Source: C-114 sp963719285
GTDB lineage: Bacteria > Chloroflexota > Limnocylindria > Limnocylindrales > CSP1-4
Assembly (NCBI GenBank): GCA_963719285.1
Contig: CAVRBO010000001.1
Location: 1,426,001-1,490,000, forward strand
Direction: 5' to 3'
Length of the DNA: 64,000 bases
Shown: positions 26,291-36,333 of the stretch, one piece after another
Layout of the letters: the number at the start of each line of letters is the position of its first letter
How positions within the stretch are numbered: position 1 is the first letter of the stretch
Notes under the pieces: model-generated
What the model was told of the DNA's origin: nothing
What the model saw: only the letters and a program-made list of their open reading frames with translations
Database searches by the model: none
Translations under genes and position numbers: made by a program

Positions 26291-27537
26291 GACCGGGCAC
26301 CGGTGCTGGCGGGCTTGCGCGACCTGGGCGGCTTGGGCGGCTCCGCCGGCCGATCCTGGAGGATGGCGATCCCCGGCAGCTCGCGGCCCTCGAGGAACTC
26401 GAGCGAGGCCCCGCCGCCGGTGCTGATGTGGGTCATCCTGTCGGCGAGGTCCTGCTTCTGGAGCGCGGCGACCGAATCGCCGCCCCCGACGACCACGGTC
26501 GCGCCGCCTTCGGCCTTGGCGGCCAGGAAGCGGGCCATCGCCATCGTGCCATGGGCGAAGGACGGGATCTCGAAGACGCCGAGGGGGCCGTTCCAGAAGA
26601 CCGTCCGGGCCGGCTCGAGCGCCTCCTCCATGAGCTGCCGGGTCTTCACGCCCGTGTCGACGATGTGCCAGCTGGCCGGGATCTTCTCGGCGGGGAGGGT
26701 CTTGTACTCCGTCCCGCGGGTGACCTCCTTGGCCACGATGACGTCCACCGGCAGGATGACCGGCACCCCCTTGGCCTCGGCGGCGGCCATGATCGACCGG
26801 GCCGCCTCGACCCGATCGGGCTCCGCCAGGCTCTTTCCGATGGCCTTGCCCTGGGCGAGCAGGAACGTGTTGGCCATGCCGCCGCCCACGACGAGCAGGT
26901 CGACCTTCGTGAGCAGGTGCTCGAGGACCTTGATCTTGTCGGAGACCTTCGCGCCGCCCACGACGGCCGCGAATGGCCGGGCGGGGTGCTCGAGGAGGTT
27001 CGACAGCGCCTTGATCTCGGCCTCCATGAGGAGGCCCGCGTAGGCGGGCAGGAGCAGCGGTACCCCGACCGTCGACGCGTGGGCGCGATGGGCGGTCCCG
27101 AACGCGTCATTCACGTAGATGTCGGCGTACGACGCGAGCTGAGCCGCGAACTTCGGGTCGTTCTTCTCCTCCTCCGCGTGGAAGCGGAGGTTCTCGAGGA
27201 GCAGCATCTCCCCGTTCCGCAACCGCTTCACGGCGTCCTCCGTGCCGATCCCGAGCGCATCGCCGGTCACGGGCACGTTCCGGTTCAGGAGTGCCGACAG
27301 GCGCTCGGCGACCGGTCGCAGGCGCAGTCCGTCCTGGACTTTGCCGTCGGGCCGGCCGAGGTGGCTGGCCAGCACGATCCGGGCGCCCTGGGCGAGCAGG
27401 GCCCGGATCGTCGGGAGGGCGGCCCGGATGCGCTGGTCGTCGGTCACCTTGCCGTCGGCGAGCGGGACATTGAAGTCGACGCGCAGGAAGACGCGCTTGC
27501 CGGCGGTGTCCACGTCGCGGATCGTGAGCTTGTCCAT
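26287..27537 (-). CDS. pgk: phosphoglycerate kinase
   Basis: The 416-residue enzyme transfers phosphate from 1,3-bisphosphoglycerate to ADP. It has the N-terminal substrate site RVDFNVPL and SHLGRPDGK, AVVGGAKVSDKI, the hinge, and the nucleotide-binding GGGDSVAAL with STGGGASLEFLEG. A basic Pro/Arg tail of about 20 residues (PAEPPKPPRSRKPASTG) extends beyond the usual end. It lies 60 bases downstream of gap and is ATGA-coupled to eno. Confidence 0.98.
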   Translation of the reverse strand: MDKLTIRDVDTAGKRVFLRVDFNVPLADGKVTDDQRIRAALPTIRALLAQGARIVLASHLGRPDGKVQDGLRLRPVAERLSALLNRNVPVTGDALGIGTEDAVKRLRNGEMLLLENLRFHAEEEKNDPKFAAQLASYADIYVNDAFGTAHRAHASTVGVPLLLPAYAGLLMEAEIKALSNLLEHPARPFAAVVGGAKVSDKIKVLEHLLTKVDLLVVGGGMANTFLLAQGKAIGKSLAEPDRVEAARSIMAAAEAKGVPVILPVDVIVAKEVTRGTEYKTLPAEKIPASWHIVDTGVKTRQLMEEALEPARTVFWNGPLGVFEIPSFAHGTMAMARFLAAKAEGGATVVVGGGDSVAALQKQDLADRMTHISTGGGASLEFLEGRELPGIAILQDRPAEPPKPPRSRKPASTGARS

Positions 27538-27597
27538 GAGACCCCTCGATGGTGCTTGGCCGCGCTCGGCCAGGTCAGTCCGTGGGCTGCGCCGCGC

Positions 27598-28620
27598 TCA
27601 GGCGACGGCGGCGGGCAGCCGAGCGGCGACGTACGCGATGAGGTCGGCGACGCGGCAGCTGTAGCCCCACTCGTTGTCGTACCAGGCGATGACCTTGACC
27701 ATCGTCCCGCCGATGACCATCGTCGAGGCGCCGTCGATGATGGAGGAGCGGCTGTCGCCCCGGAAGTCGGTCGAGACGAGCGGCTCGTCCGAGACGCCGA
27801 GGATGCCCGCCATCGGGCTTTCGGCGGCCGTCCGGAAGGCGGCGTTGAGCTCCTCCGCCGTGGTCTCGCGGCGCACGTCGGCGGTGAAGTCGACCACGCT
27901 GACCGTGGGTGTCGGCACGCGCAGGCTGAAGCCGTCGAACCGGCCCTTGAGCTCCGGGATGACCAGGGCGAGCGCCTTGGCCGCGCCGGTGGTGGTCGGG
28001 ATGATGTTCAGGGCGGCCGCCCGGGCCCGTCGCGGATCCTTGTGGGCGACATCGAGGATCTTCTGATCGTTCGTGTAGCTGTGGATCGTGTTCATCAACC
28101 CGCGCTCGATGCCCAGGAGGTCGTTCACCACCTTGGCGGCGGGCGCGAGGCAGTTCGTCGTGCAGCTGGCATTGCTGATGATGTTGTGGGCGGCCGGGTC
28201 GTACATCCCTTCGTTCACGCCCAGCACGATCGTGATGTCCTCGCCCTTGGCCGGCGCGCTGATGATGACCTTCTTGGCGCCGGCGGCGATGTGGGCCGCG
28301 GCCTTCTCGGCGGAGGTGAACAGGCCGGTCGACTCGAGGACGATGTCCACGCCCAGGTCGCCCCATGGAAGCGCAGCCGGATCCTTCTCCCTGAGGACCT
28401 TGACCTCGCGTCCATCGATGATCAGCGCGTCCGCCGTGTGGCCGACCGTGCCCGGGTATGCCCCGTAGGTGGAATCGTGCTTGAACAGGAGCGCGTTGAG
28501 CTCCGTGTCGACCAGGTCGTTGACGGCCACGACCTCGATGTCGGGCGCCCGCTCGATGAGTGCCTTGAGCGATTGGCGGCCGATGCGGCCGAAGCCATTG
28601 ATGCCGACCCGGGTCGTCAT
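27598..28620 (-). CDS. gap: type I glyceraldehyde-3-phosphate dehydrogenase
   Basis: The 340-residue enzyme forms 1,3-bisphosphoglycerate. It has the Rossmann motif INGFGRIGRQ, the catalytic Cys153 in SNASCTTNC, the SxTxxQK-like HSYTNDQK, and WYDNEWGYSCRV. The ATG at 28620 has AGGAGG about nine bases upstream. The longer open frame to 28743 lacks such support. Asp35 in VNDL at the end of the second strand suggests NAD preference. First gene of gap-pgk-eno. Confidence 0.97.
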   Translation of the reverse strand: MTTRVGINGFGRIGRQSLKALIERAPDIEVVAVNDLVDTELNALLFKHDSTYGAYPGTVGHTADALIIDGREVKVLREKDPAALPWGDLGVDIVLESTGLFTSAEKAAAHIAAGAKKVIISAPAKGEDITIVLGVNEGMYDPAAHNIISNASCTTNCLAPAAKVVNDLLGIERGLMNTIHSYTNDQKILDVAHKDPRRARAAALNIIPTTTGAAKALALVIPELKGRFDGFSLRVPTPTVSVVDFTADVRRETTAEELNAAFRTAAESPMAGILGVSDEPLVSTDFRGDSRSSIIDGASTMVIGGTMVKVIAWYDNEWGYSCRVADLIAYVAARLPAAVA

Positions 28621-28833
28621 GGTCCGATCCCTCCTGGTCCGCGGCGCGCCCGTGTCGAGCACGCCGGTCGTTCGATACGTGTGGGCCCGGCGACCCGTCG
28701 CGCGAGGGGGACCCGCGGGGAGGCCGCTCCGGACAGCTTCCATCCTACGATGCCCGGGCCATCGAGGCAGCGGCAGGCGGCCCGAAGGGATGGGCCATCC
28801 GGCCCTGATGGCCGTGCCCGGCGGGGAAACGAA

Positions 28834-28860
28834 GACCCCCGCCGGAGACCGGCGGGGGTC
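28834..28860 (-). terminator. intrinsic terminator after the DUF5679 gene
   Basis: A 12-bp perfect stem, GACCCCCGCCGG / CCGGCGGGGGTC, with an AGA loop lies 20 bases past the zinc-ribbon stop and is followed on the minus strand by TTCGTTTCC. A similar T-run follows the dnaK terminator. Confidence 0.82.
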
Positions 28861-28879
28861 GTGTGGACTCGAGAGAGTC

Positions 28880-29020
28880 TCAGCCGCCGATCTTGAAGAC
28901 CTTCGTCCCGCACTTCGGGCAGGTGCCCGAAAGAGCCGGCTTGCCGTTCTTCATCGTGATCCGCGTGGGGTTCTGGACTTCGACTTTCATCTTGTCCTTG
29001 ACGCAATAGGCCTCAGCCAT
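28880..29020 (-). CDS. small zinc-ribbon protein (DUF5679)
   Basis: The 46-residue protein MAEAYCVKDK... has four candidate zinc ligands, including the CPKCGTKVFK knuckle, and the central VQNPTRITMKNGKPALSG. It matches the small DUF5679 proteins found in Chloroflexota and Actinobacteria. The start is set by AAGGAGGAG seven bases before the ATG. Function unknown; binding nucleic acid or an RNA polymerase-like partner would be typical of such ribbons. Confidence 0.85.
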   Translation of the reverse strand: MAEAYCVKDKMKVEVQNPTRITMKNGKPALSGTCPKCGTKVFKIGG

Positions 29021-29086
29021 CGGAGCGCTCCTCCTTCTACTCGGCGTGGCGGCACGGGACACATGCCCCGCATCCGCTGTTCACGT

Positions 29087-29929
29087 TCATGTCCATAGCG
29101 ACGGACGCCAGCGATCCGTCGTCGCCTCGAGCTTCTGACGGTCCATCTCGGCGAGGATCCAAAGCCCTTCCAGGCCCGTTTCCACGCAGTCCGCCTCGGC
29201 TCGTTCCTTGGCCTTCTCGGTCACGAAGGCGCCGGTGGTCCGCTGCGCGAAGACCGCGCACACGACTCCTGCTCGACTTCGGGCCAGGCCGGCCAGAACC
29301 AGGAGGGCCGATGCCTCCATCTCGAAGTTGAGGACGCGCTGGCGCGCCATCTCCTCTGCGAGGTCCGGGTAGCGGATGGGCAACTGGGGGATCGGGCGCC
29401 CCTGGGCGCCGAAGAAGCCAGGTGCCGTCGCCGTCACCCCGACGTGGGCCCGGTGCCCGAGCCGATCCGCGGCCTCGACGAGTGCCACGATCGCCTCATA
29501 GTCGGCGACCGCAGGATACCCATCGTGGACGTAGAAGCTCGTGGTCGCCTCGAGGCGGACGGCGCCGCTCGTGATGACCAGGTCCCCGAGCCCGATCTCC
29601 GGTTGGAGGGAGCCGCAGGAGCCGACCCGGATGAAGGTGGGCCGTTCCGTGATCGCCAACACCTCGGCGAGGACGATCTCGACGTTGTCCGTGCCGATCC
29701 CGGTCGAGATCACCGAGATCCGCAGGCCGCGGTACGAGCCCGTGACCGTCGCGAACTCCCGATTGCGATGCTCCAGCTCGATCGAGTCGAGGCGCGTCGC
29801 GATACGGGCGGTTCGGTCGGGGTCACCGGGGAGGAGGATGTACTCGGCCAGTTCACCTGGACCGAGGCCGATGTGGTACTGCCGTTCTCCGATCGGGAGT
29901 GCGACGCGGTGGTCCGCGCTCGTCGGCAA
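29087..29929 (-). CDS. nucleoside phosphorylase (uridine phosphorylase-like)
   Basis: The 280-residue PNP/UDP-1 family enzyme performs phosphorolysis of a nucleoside. It shows YILLPGDPDRTARIA near the N-terminus, STGIGTDNVEIVLAEV, FIRVGSCGSLQPEI and the substrate motif LNFEMEASALLVLAG, which is closest to uridine phosphorylase. The frame is open to 30007, but the TTG there is the -35 box of a promoter. I therefore use the TTG at 29929, with GAGGG seven bases upstream. Base specificity is inferred from the FEMEAS motif only. Confidence 0.85.
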   Translation of the reverse strand: MPTSADHRVALPIGERQYHIGLGPGELAEYILLPGDPDRTARIATRLDSIELEHRNREFATVTGSYRGLRISVISTGIGTDNVEIVLAEVLAITERPTFIRVGSCGSLQPEIGLGDLVITSGAVRLEATTSFYVHDGYPAVADYEAIVALVEAADRLGHRAHVGVTATAPGFFGAQGRPIPQLPIRYPDLAEEMARQRVLNFEMEASALLVLAGLARSRAGVVCAVFAQRTTGAFVTEKAKERAEADCVETGLEGLWILAEMDRQKLEATTDRWRPSLWT

Positions 29930-29977
29930 ACCTCTTCCCTCACTCAACGGTCGCTTCGCTGGCGCGAAACTCGGCCG

Positions 29978-30007
29978 AGGATAGTCCCACGTTCGTGCGA
30001 GCGTCAA
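29978..30007 (-). promoter_or_regulatory. promoter of the nucleoside phosphorylase gene
   Basis: The minus strand has TTGACG, an 18-base spacer and TATCCT, ending about 48 bases before the proposed TTG start. It also explains why the open frame upstream of that start should not be translated. Confidence 0.75.
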
Positions 30008-30076
30008 CCCGCTCCGAACGTGGGCCGAGCGTGCTGGCGGCGCCGGGCGAGCGTGGGCGGTCCCCGGCGCCGGCCC

Positions 30077-32716
30077 TCAGCCGTCGCCCGAGAGTGCGGC
30101 AAGGCGTGCCGCGACCCGTCGCTCGCCGTCCTGGCGTTCCCTGCGGCGGCGTGCCGCGAGCGCCAGCCCGAGGAGCAGGGCGAGCACGGCACAGGCTCCA
30201 CCGAGCACGAACGCGGTCGGCAGGCCGCTCGTCGTCGAGGGTTCGAGCCCGGTGGAGCGCCCATCGCTGGCGGCACGTCGACCACCCGGGCCAGCGCCAG
30301 GGTCGACGCTCGCATCCGTGCCGATCCCGGGGCCGGGGTCGCCGACGCGCACGATGTCCGATGCCCGGGTCACGTCGATCCGGGGCGACGCCGCGGAGCC
30401 GCCGACCCGCCCCGTGGCATCGAGGGCGTCGCCCGACGCCAGGAGCGGGAGCATGGACGTCGCGTCGCCCGTCAGGGCGATCCGGCCGATGGCCGTCCCG
30501 TCGTCGAGCAGGAACCCGTCCGGCTCGACGGCCGTGACGATCCCGCCGACACGGACGATCTCGCCGTCGTGCTCGACGAGCGTCGCCAGGTCGACGTCGG
30601 GCGGCCCGGATGGAGCGGCCAGCGGGTCGCCGGGCCCACTCGAGATGCCGCCGCCGGTGCCGCTGCCCGGACCGGCCAGCGGGTCGCCCCCGTCGCTCGG
30701 ATCCGCGGCGGCACCCAGGCGCACGTCGCCGGCAGAGCGCGGGACGATCGCGAAGCGGCGGTCGGTGGCGGTCGGATACGGCCTGCGGACGATCCCGATC
30801 ACGGTCGCCCGGCGGCCTTCGACGAGCGAGGTCGCGGGCAGTCCTGCGGCCGGCAGGCCGCTGACCGGGACGCGGATCGACCCGATGGCGATCTCCGCGC
30901 GCCAGCGATCTCCGGTCCGGTGGACGTCGCTGACGACGCCCTCGAGGCGCACCAGGCGCCACTCGTACGCGGTGCCGGGCAACGCATGGATCGCCAGGGG
31001 CAGGACCGACGCGCCGGTGCCCAGGACGGCGCTGGCCGTCGCCACGATGCGGGGCGCGTCGTACGACCGGCCGACGGTCCCCTCGACGCGCAACCGGACC
31101 CCCACCCGAGGCGTCGCGACGCCGGTCGGCAGGCGGGCGGCGATCGCCGCGGTCGCGTCCTGGATCACGACCACCCGACCGCTCGAGTCCAGCAGCGTGC
31201 CGGCCGCCGTGACCGTCCCGACGACGCGGACATCCTCGCCCTGCGACAGGAGCGCCTGGGCGATGGACACGCTCGGGGTCGATGGAGCCGCGCTCGCCGA
31301 CCCGCTCGGGGACGGCGATGCGCCCGTGCCGGTGTCGGTCACGACGATGTCCGCACGGTCGCGCAACCAGATCCGGTAGCCGTCCAGCAGACCCGTGCGC
31401 GTCGCGCGCTGCCCGACGATGCCGATCAGGCGTGCGCGTGCTCCGCGCGGCAGGTCGGTCGGCACGATGCCGGACGACGCGTCCGCCTTGACCGTCGCCC
31501 GGACGGCGGTCGTCGCGTCACGCGTGTCGATGGTCAGGCCGCCGTTCGTCTCCTTGTGGGCCGCCTTGTCGAGGACGACCTCGATCGACACGAGCTCGCC
31601 CTCCAGTCCCTCGCCCAACTGGGTCGAGAGCACGGGGAACGGCTCGGGCTCCGGCTCCGCTCCGGTCTCGAGGACGCCGCCCGCCGTCGGGCGGACCTCG
31701 AGCTGCCCGTATGGCGCGGCGAGCTTGCCCTCGACGTCAAGTACGGCTCCCCTCGCCGGGCCGGCCGTGCCGGTCGGGAGGTGCACGACGATGCCGGCTG
31801 TCTCATCGGCGATCGCGATCAGGACGGCGGAGCCGAGCCGGCCGGCTTCGGCCGTGACGGCGCCCCTGACATGGACGACCGCGCCGACAGGCAGGGCCCG
31901 GGCGTCGACGATCGCGACCGTTCCGTCGCCCGGCGGAGGACTTGGCGACGTGACGGTCGGCGAGGGCGAGGGCGACGGGGGCGCCGATGAGGGCGCGATC
32001 GTCGGGAGGGTCGTGGGGCACATGCCCAGCGTGGCCGTCGCGCCCGGAGAGGAGCCGATCGATGAAGTCGGCACCGGGGTGACGACAGGTGACGGCGGCG
32101 CCTCGAGGTTCTGCGGTGCGGGCGACGCCTGGATGATCCAGTCGAGCGCGTTGTCGTTGGTGTCCGTGCCGTTTCCGGCCGCCCCGCCCGGCAGGCGCTC
32201 CACGCTCGAGCCGGCGGGCGGTGCCGGCGCCGCGGTCCCTTCCACGAAGGCGTTCGTGGCGTCGCCCCAGCCCAGCGCATCGACCGGCGTCCCGCCGGCG
32301 GCCCGGAGCACGACCGCGCCGCCGGTCGCCGCGAAGCCGCCCGTGTAGGTCGCGTCCGCGATCGACGCGTAGGCCCCCGCCGCGTTCGCGATCAGCAGGT
32401 GCCGGCCGGGTTCGAGGAGACGGGTCGCGGTCCAGCTCGCCTTGGCCGTCACCGTCGAACCCGAGGACGTGACGTACACGACTTCGAGGTCCACCAGGTC
32501 GGCGGTCGACTCGCCCGCGTTCTCGAGCTCGACGAACTCGTCGGATGCCGAGGCGCCGCCGGTCACGACCTCGCTCACGACGAGCGTGGAGGTCGGCCAG
32601 CCGACGGCCGCCGCCCTGGCGACCCCGACCGGCCCCGCGGCCGTCGCGACCATGAGACCCGCCAGGGCGAGCAGGACGACCACGAACGAGACCGCTGAAC
32701 GCCGGGCGCGACCCAT
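30077..32716 (-). CDS. secreted lamin-tail-domain protein with OB-like repeats and C-terminal anchor
   Basis: The 879-residue surface protein has a signal peptide (VSFVVVLLALAGLMVATAAGP, cleavage near ARA-AAV). A lamin-tail domain spans about 40-165 (LVVSEVVTGGASASDEFVELENAG; DALGWGD), followed by a Pro/Ser/Thr linker. At least three OB-fold-like repeats of the form VRVxGxVTA...I.D.TA.I...LPTG follow (about 270-340, 490-560, 715-790). The C-terminus is one membrane helix (FVLGGACAVLALLLGLALAA) and RRRRERQ. Such LTD/OB proteins often bind DNA or act with secreted nucleases. No nuclease domain is seen here. GGAGGT precedes the ATG. Confidence 0.82.
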   Translation of the reverse strand: MGRARRSAVSFVVVLLALAGLMVATAAGPVGVARAAAVGWPTSTLVVSEVVTGGASASDEFVELENAGESTADLVDLEVVYVTSSGSTVTAKASWTATRLLEPGRHLLIANAAGAYASIADATYTGGFAATGGAVVLRAAGGTPVDALGWGDATNAFVEGTAAPAPPAGSSVERLPGGAAGNGTDTNDNALDWIIQASPAPQNLEAPPSPVVTPVPTSSIGSSPGATATLGMCPTTLPTIAPSSAPPSPSPSPTVTSPSPPPGDGTVAIVDARALPVGAVVHVRGAVTAEAGRLGSAVLIAIADETAGIVVHLPTGTAGPARGAVLDVEGKLAAPYGQLEVRPTAGGVLETGAEPEPEPFPVLSTQLGEGLEGELVSIEVVLDKAAHKETNGGLTIDTRDATTAVRATVKADASSGIVPTDLPRGARARLIGIVGQRATRTGLLDGYRIWLRDRADIVVTDTGTGASPSPSGSASAAPSTPSVSIAQALLSQGEDVRVVGTVTAAGTLLDSSGRVVVIQDATAAIAARLPTGVATPRVGVRLRVEGTVGRSYDAPRIVATASAVLGTGASVLPLAIHALPGTAYEWRLVRLEGVVSDVHRTGDRWRAEIAIGSIRVPVSGLPAAGLPATSLVEGRRATVIGIVRRPYPTATDRRFAIVPRSAGDVRLGAAADPSDGGDPLAGPGSGTGGGISSGPGDPLAAPSGPPDVDLATLVEHDGEIVRVGGIVTAVEPDGFLLDDGTAIGRIALTGDATSMLPLLASGDALDATGRVGGSAASPRIDVTRASDIVRVGDPGPGIGTDASVDPGAGPGGRRAASDGRSTGLEPSTTSGLPTAFVLGGACAVLALLLGLALAARRRRERQDGERRVAARLAALSGDG

Positions 32717-32929
32717 CGCATGACCTCCCGGCGGGTGTGATCCGGGCGGCGTGTGGTCCTGTTCTACCCTCCCCGACTCAACGGCGGCTCACCCAGGAGC
32801 CGCCCACGACCCGGACCCGCTCGACCGCGACTCACCGCCAGGGGCCGTCCACTCACCTGCCGCCCATCGTGCCCGCAACGACGGCTCGACCGACTACCAT
32901 GCCCGGGACTCATCCCACAGGAGGAACCG

Positions 32930-33733
32930 TTGGCCCGAGCCAAGAGGACCGCACGCGCCGAGGCGCGTCGCCGCTACCGCGCCGAGCATCCCGAGGGATC
33001 CGATGCGCTCGACGAGGCCGACGACCTGGCCGAGCTGGACGACGCGCCGGTCCGACGCGGTCGCCCGGCGCCACGGTCCGACGGTCCGTCCGGCCCCGTA
33101 CGGCCGGCCCGGGTCGGTGCCATGCGGGCGTTCCGCGAGGCGTACCAACCGGCCGACATCCGGGCCGACCTGAAGGCACTGCCCGAGCTCCTCATGAGCC
33201 GGGCCGTCACGATCCCCCTGCTGCTCGTCGTGATCAGCGCGGTGATCCTCGTGCTGGCGGTCCAGATAGCGCCCGCGGGAACGGGCCTGCCGGGCGCGTC
33301 GGTCGGTCCGGACGCCTCCGCGGCGGCGAGTCCCGCGGCCTCCGGGGTGACCACCGGAGAGGCCGCGACCGTGTCCGGATCGCCGCTCGGCATCGTGGCG
33401 TCGATCCTCGCCCTCCTGTTCCTCGGGATCCCCAGCCCGCCGGCTATCGGTGGCATCTACCTGGCGGCCATCCTCGCCAAGCGCTCCTCCTACCTGGCCG
33501 GTGGCCTCGCCGGACTCTTCGGTTCGCTCGGTGCGCTCGCCGCGGTCGTGGCGATCTCGCCCGACGAGGCGTCCGCATCGATCTCCGTGTTCGGGCAGAT
33601 CCTCATCACGTCGGTGATCTTCGGGATCGTGATCGGGGCGGGCCTGGGCTATTACCGTCGCCTGCTGCGGCTCATGAACCCGGCGCCGAACCGCCCCAAC
33701 AACCGCCAGAAGCAGGCCGCCCGCCGGCGCTGA
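32930..33733 (+). CDS. integral membrane protein with basic N-terminal domain
   Basis: The 267-residue protein starts with a TTG preceded by CAGGAGGAACC. The first roughly 85 residues are very basic and charged (RAKRTARAEARRRYRAEHPEG), presumably cytoplasmic. Four hydrophobic segments follow: VTIPLLLVVISAVILVLAVQIA, IVASILALLFLGIPSPPAIGGIYLAAI, LAGGLAGLFGSLGALAAVVAI and ILITSVIFGIVIGAGLGYY, ending in a basic tail. I do not recognise the family. It is convergent with dnaE2, with only six bases between the stops. Confidence 0.75.
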   Translation: MARAKRTARAEARRRYRAEHPEGSDALDEADDLAELDDAPVRRGRPAPRSDGPSGPVRPARVGAMRAFREAYQPADIRADLKALPELLMSRAVTIPLLLVVISAVILVLAVQIAPAGTGLPGASVGPDASAAASPAASGVTTGEAATVSGSPLGIVASILALLFLGIPSPPAIGGIYLAAILAKRSSYLAGGLAGLFGSLGALAAVVAISPDEASASISVFGQILITSVIFGIVIGAGLGYYRRLLRLMNPAPNRPNNRQKQAARRR

Positions 33734-36032
33734 CCGGTTTCACCCGAGCCGGCGCATCCCGGCATGGCCGAGTTGCCGGACGCCAGGGGGCCGGCCCGGC
33801 CCGCCGACCCGTGACGCTTCCTCGACGAGCGGCCGGGCGTCGTGGGCGACGACGTTGACCACGCTCGTGTCCCGCTGGAGCTCCCCGTCGATGAGCAGGA
33901 GCGCGTGGCGACGGACGACGCCCCGCAGGCGCTCCCAGGTCTTCGGCCAGAGCGTGACGTTGACCATGCCCGTCTCGTCCTCGAGGGCGAGGAAGACCGT
34001 GCCCTTGGCCGTCATGGGGTGCTGGCGGGTGACGACGAGCCCACCGATCCGCACTCGGCCCGGGGTCCGCTCGGCGAGGACCGCGTTCGTCACCGCCCCG
34101 AGCCGTTCCAGGGCCGGCCGGAACAAGCCCACGACCTGGCGCTGGGCATCCATGCCGATGACCGCGTACGAATCCCCGAGCCGCTCCGTCTCGGAGATCG
34201 CCGGGAGCGGCGGGACCGGCGTCGCGGGCAGGCGCAGGTCCATCGGTCGGCCGGCGGCCCGGCGGGCGACCCGCCGCACGGCCTTGCCTTTCGTCGCGCC
34301 GGCCACCTCGCGGAGCTGCCACAGCAGCTCGCGCCGCGGCCGGCCCAGCGAATCGAGCCCGCCGACCCGCACGAGCCGCTCGATGACCTCCTCCGCCAAG
34401 CCGGTCCGCTCCACGACGTCGGCCAGACCCCGGTACGGACCCCTGCTGAGCTCCTTGTCGAGCCGCGCCTCGTGCTCCTCGCCGATCCCCTTGACGAGTC
34501 CCAGACCGAGCCGGACCCCGTAGTCCGTCGCGGTCCCGGCGGCCCAGCGCTGCCTGGCGGCCGCGGACGGCACGACACAGGCCGGCGAGCGGATCGGCTC
34601 GGGACCGCCGTCCGGGCCCACCCATTCGGTCGTCGTCTTGAATGAGCTCGCGTTGATGTCGACAGGAAGGACCGCCACCCCGTGGCGCTTGGCGTCGTTG
34701 ACGAGCACCTCGACGGGGTAGAAGCCCATCGGCTGGGCGTTGATCAGGCCCACGACGAACTGGGCCGGGTAGAAGAGCTTCAGGAACGACGACTCGTACG
34801 CGGTCCGGGCGAACGCAGCGGCATGGCTCTTGGCGAACCCGAAGCTCGCGAACGCCGCCACCTGGCGGAAGAGCTCCTCGGCCATCGGCTCGTCCATGCC
34901 CGGCTGGCGCAGGCAGCCGTCGACGAACCGGCGATGGAGCTTCTCCATCTCCTTGGTCGACCGCCAGGTCCCCATCGCCCGCCGGAACCCGTCCGAGTCG
35001 GCCGGGCTGAAGCCGCCGACGTCGATGGCGATCCGCATCACCTGCTCCTGGTAGAGGATGACCCCCAGGCTGTCGCGCAGGATCGGCTCGAGGGTGGGGT
35101 GGAGGTAAGTCACGGGCTCCAGGCCCTGCTTGCGGCGCAGGTACGGGTGGACGGCGTTGCCCTGGATCGGGCCGGGCCGGATGATCGCGACCTCGACCAC
35201 CAGGTCGTCGAGGTTCCTGGGCCGGCTCTTGGGGAGCGTCTGCATCTGGGCCCGGCTCTCGACCTGGAACACGCCCACCGTATCGGCCGCCTGGAGCATC
35301 TCGAAGACCTCCGGGATGTCCTCGGGCAAGCGGTCCAGGTCCAGGCAGGCGGCCCCATCGTGCTCGATGAGCTGGAGCGTCTCGTCGATCGCGGCGAGCA
35401 TGCCCAGGCCGAGCAGGTCGAGCTTGATCAGCTTGAGGGTCTCGACGTCGCGCTTGTCGAACTGGACGACGACCCGCCCGGGCATCGTCGCCCGCTCGAG
35501 CGGGGCGATGTCGATGAGCGGGGCCGCCGTCACGAGCATCCCGCCCGAATGGATGCTCAGGTGGCGCGGGAAACCATCGATGCGGGCGCAGAACTCCAGC
35601 CAGCGCTCCCAGTCCGAGAGGCCGCGGGTGCTGCCGCCGCGGGGCTGGGGACGGGGCTCCGGCTCGACCCGGGCGACCGACGAGTGCCCGGGGCCGCCTC
35701 GACCCACCGCCTGCGTGGGCGGGGCCGGCGGATCCCAGCGCTCCGGCCGCCCGAGCCGATCCGATCGCCGGCCCGGCGGCTCGAGCACACCGGACTCCGG
35801 GTCGATCCACCGCCCGTCGACCGTACCCGGGGCGCTCGGCGGCGGTCCATCGCGCAGCCAGCGGACGCTCGCGGGTGTGTCGCCCGGCCCGCCCTCATCG
35901 TCGGACGCGCCACCCGACCGGATCGCCGGCTTGCTGCCCGGCGCCAGCGCGAGTGTCCCGGACTCGGGCCCCGACCCCGGTCCCGACCCCGGCCCCGATC
36001 CCGATCCCGGTCCCGGTCCCGGCCTCCCTGTT

Positions 36033-36170
36033 TCGTGCCACCTACCACCCCCGATGGTGCTAACCACGGCCCCGGCACCATCCCGTGCGGGTCGCACCAC
36101 CCCCGGTGGTATCCGGTCCGGATCGACCCCCGATCCGGCACGTACCACCACCCCGGGTGGTATCCGGGAC
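36033..36170. repeat. palindromic element copy A, inside dnaE2
   Basis: About 135 bp contain three palindromes built on TACCACC...GGTGGTA: 36043-36061, 36096-36110 and 36143-36162 (TACCACC-N6-GGTGGTA). A homologous element in the same orientation lies in imuB at 41645-41780. It is translated in dnaE2; the shared peptide core is PPGVVRPARDGAGAVVSTI. Confidence 0.8.
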
Positions 36171-36180
36171 GAAGCGCTCC

Positions 36181-36333
36181 CCGCCGCGCCGCTCCCCGCC
36201 GCGCCGCCGCCCGCCGCGCCGCCGCCCGCCGCGCCGCCGCCCGCCGCGCCGCCGCCCGCCGCGCCGCCGCCCGCCGCGCCGCCGCCCGCCGCGCCGCTCC
36301 CCGCCGCGCCGCTCCCCGCCGCCGCGCCGCTCC
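36181..36333. repeat. 15-bp tandem repeat inside dnaE2
   Basis: Nine head-to-tail copies of CCGCCGCGCCGCCGC or the variant ending CTCC occupy 36181-36315, followed by an 18-base variant. The unit length is a multiple of three, so the frame is kept; it encodes GGGAA/GSGAA pentapeptides. It directly abuts palindromic element copy A. Confidence 0.9.

Noticed and set aside
36181..36333. CRISPR array
   Set aside because: The repeats are contiguous 15-mers without spacers, encode pentapeptides in frame and have no cas genes nearby.
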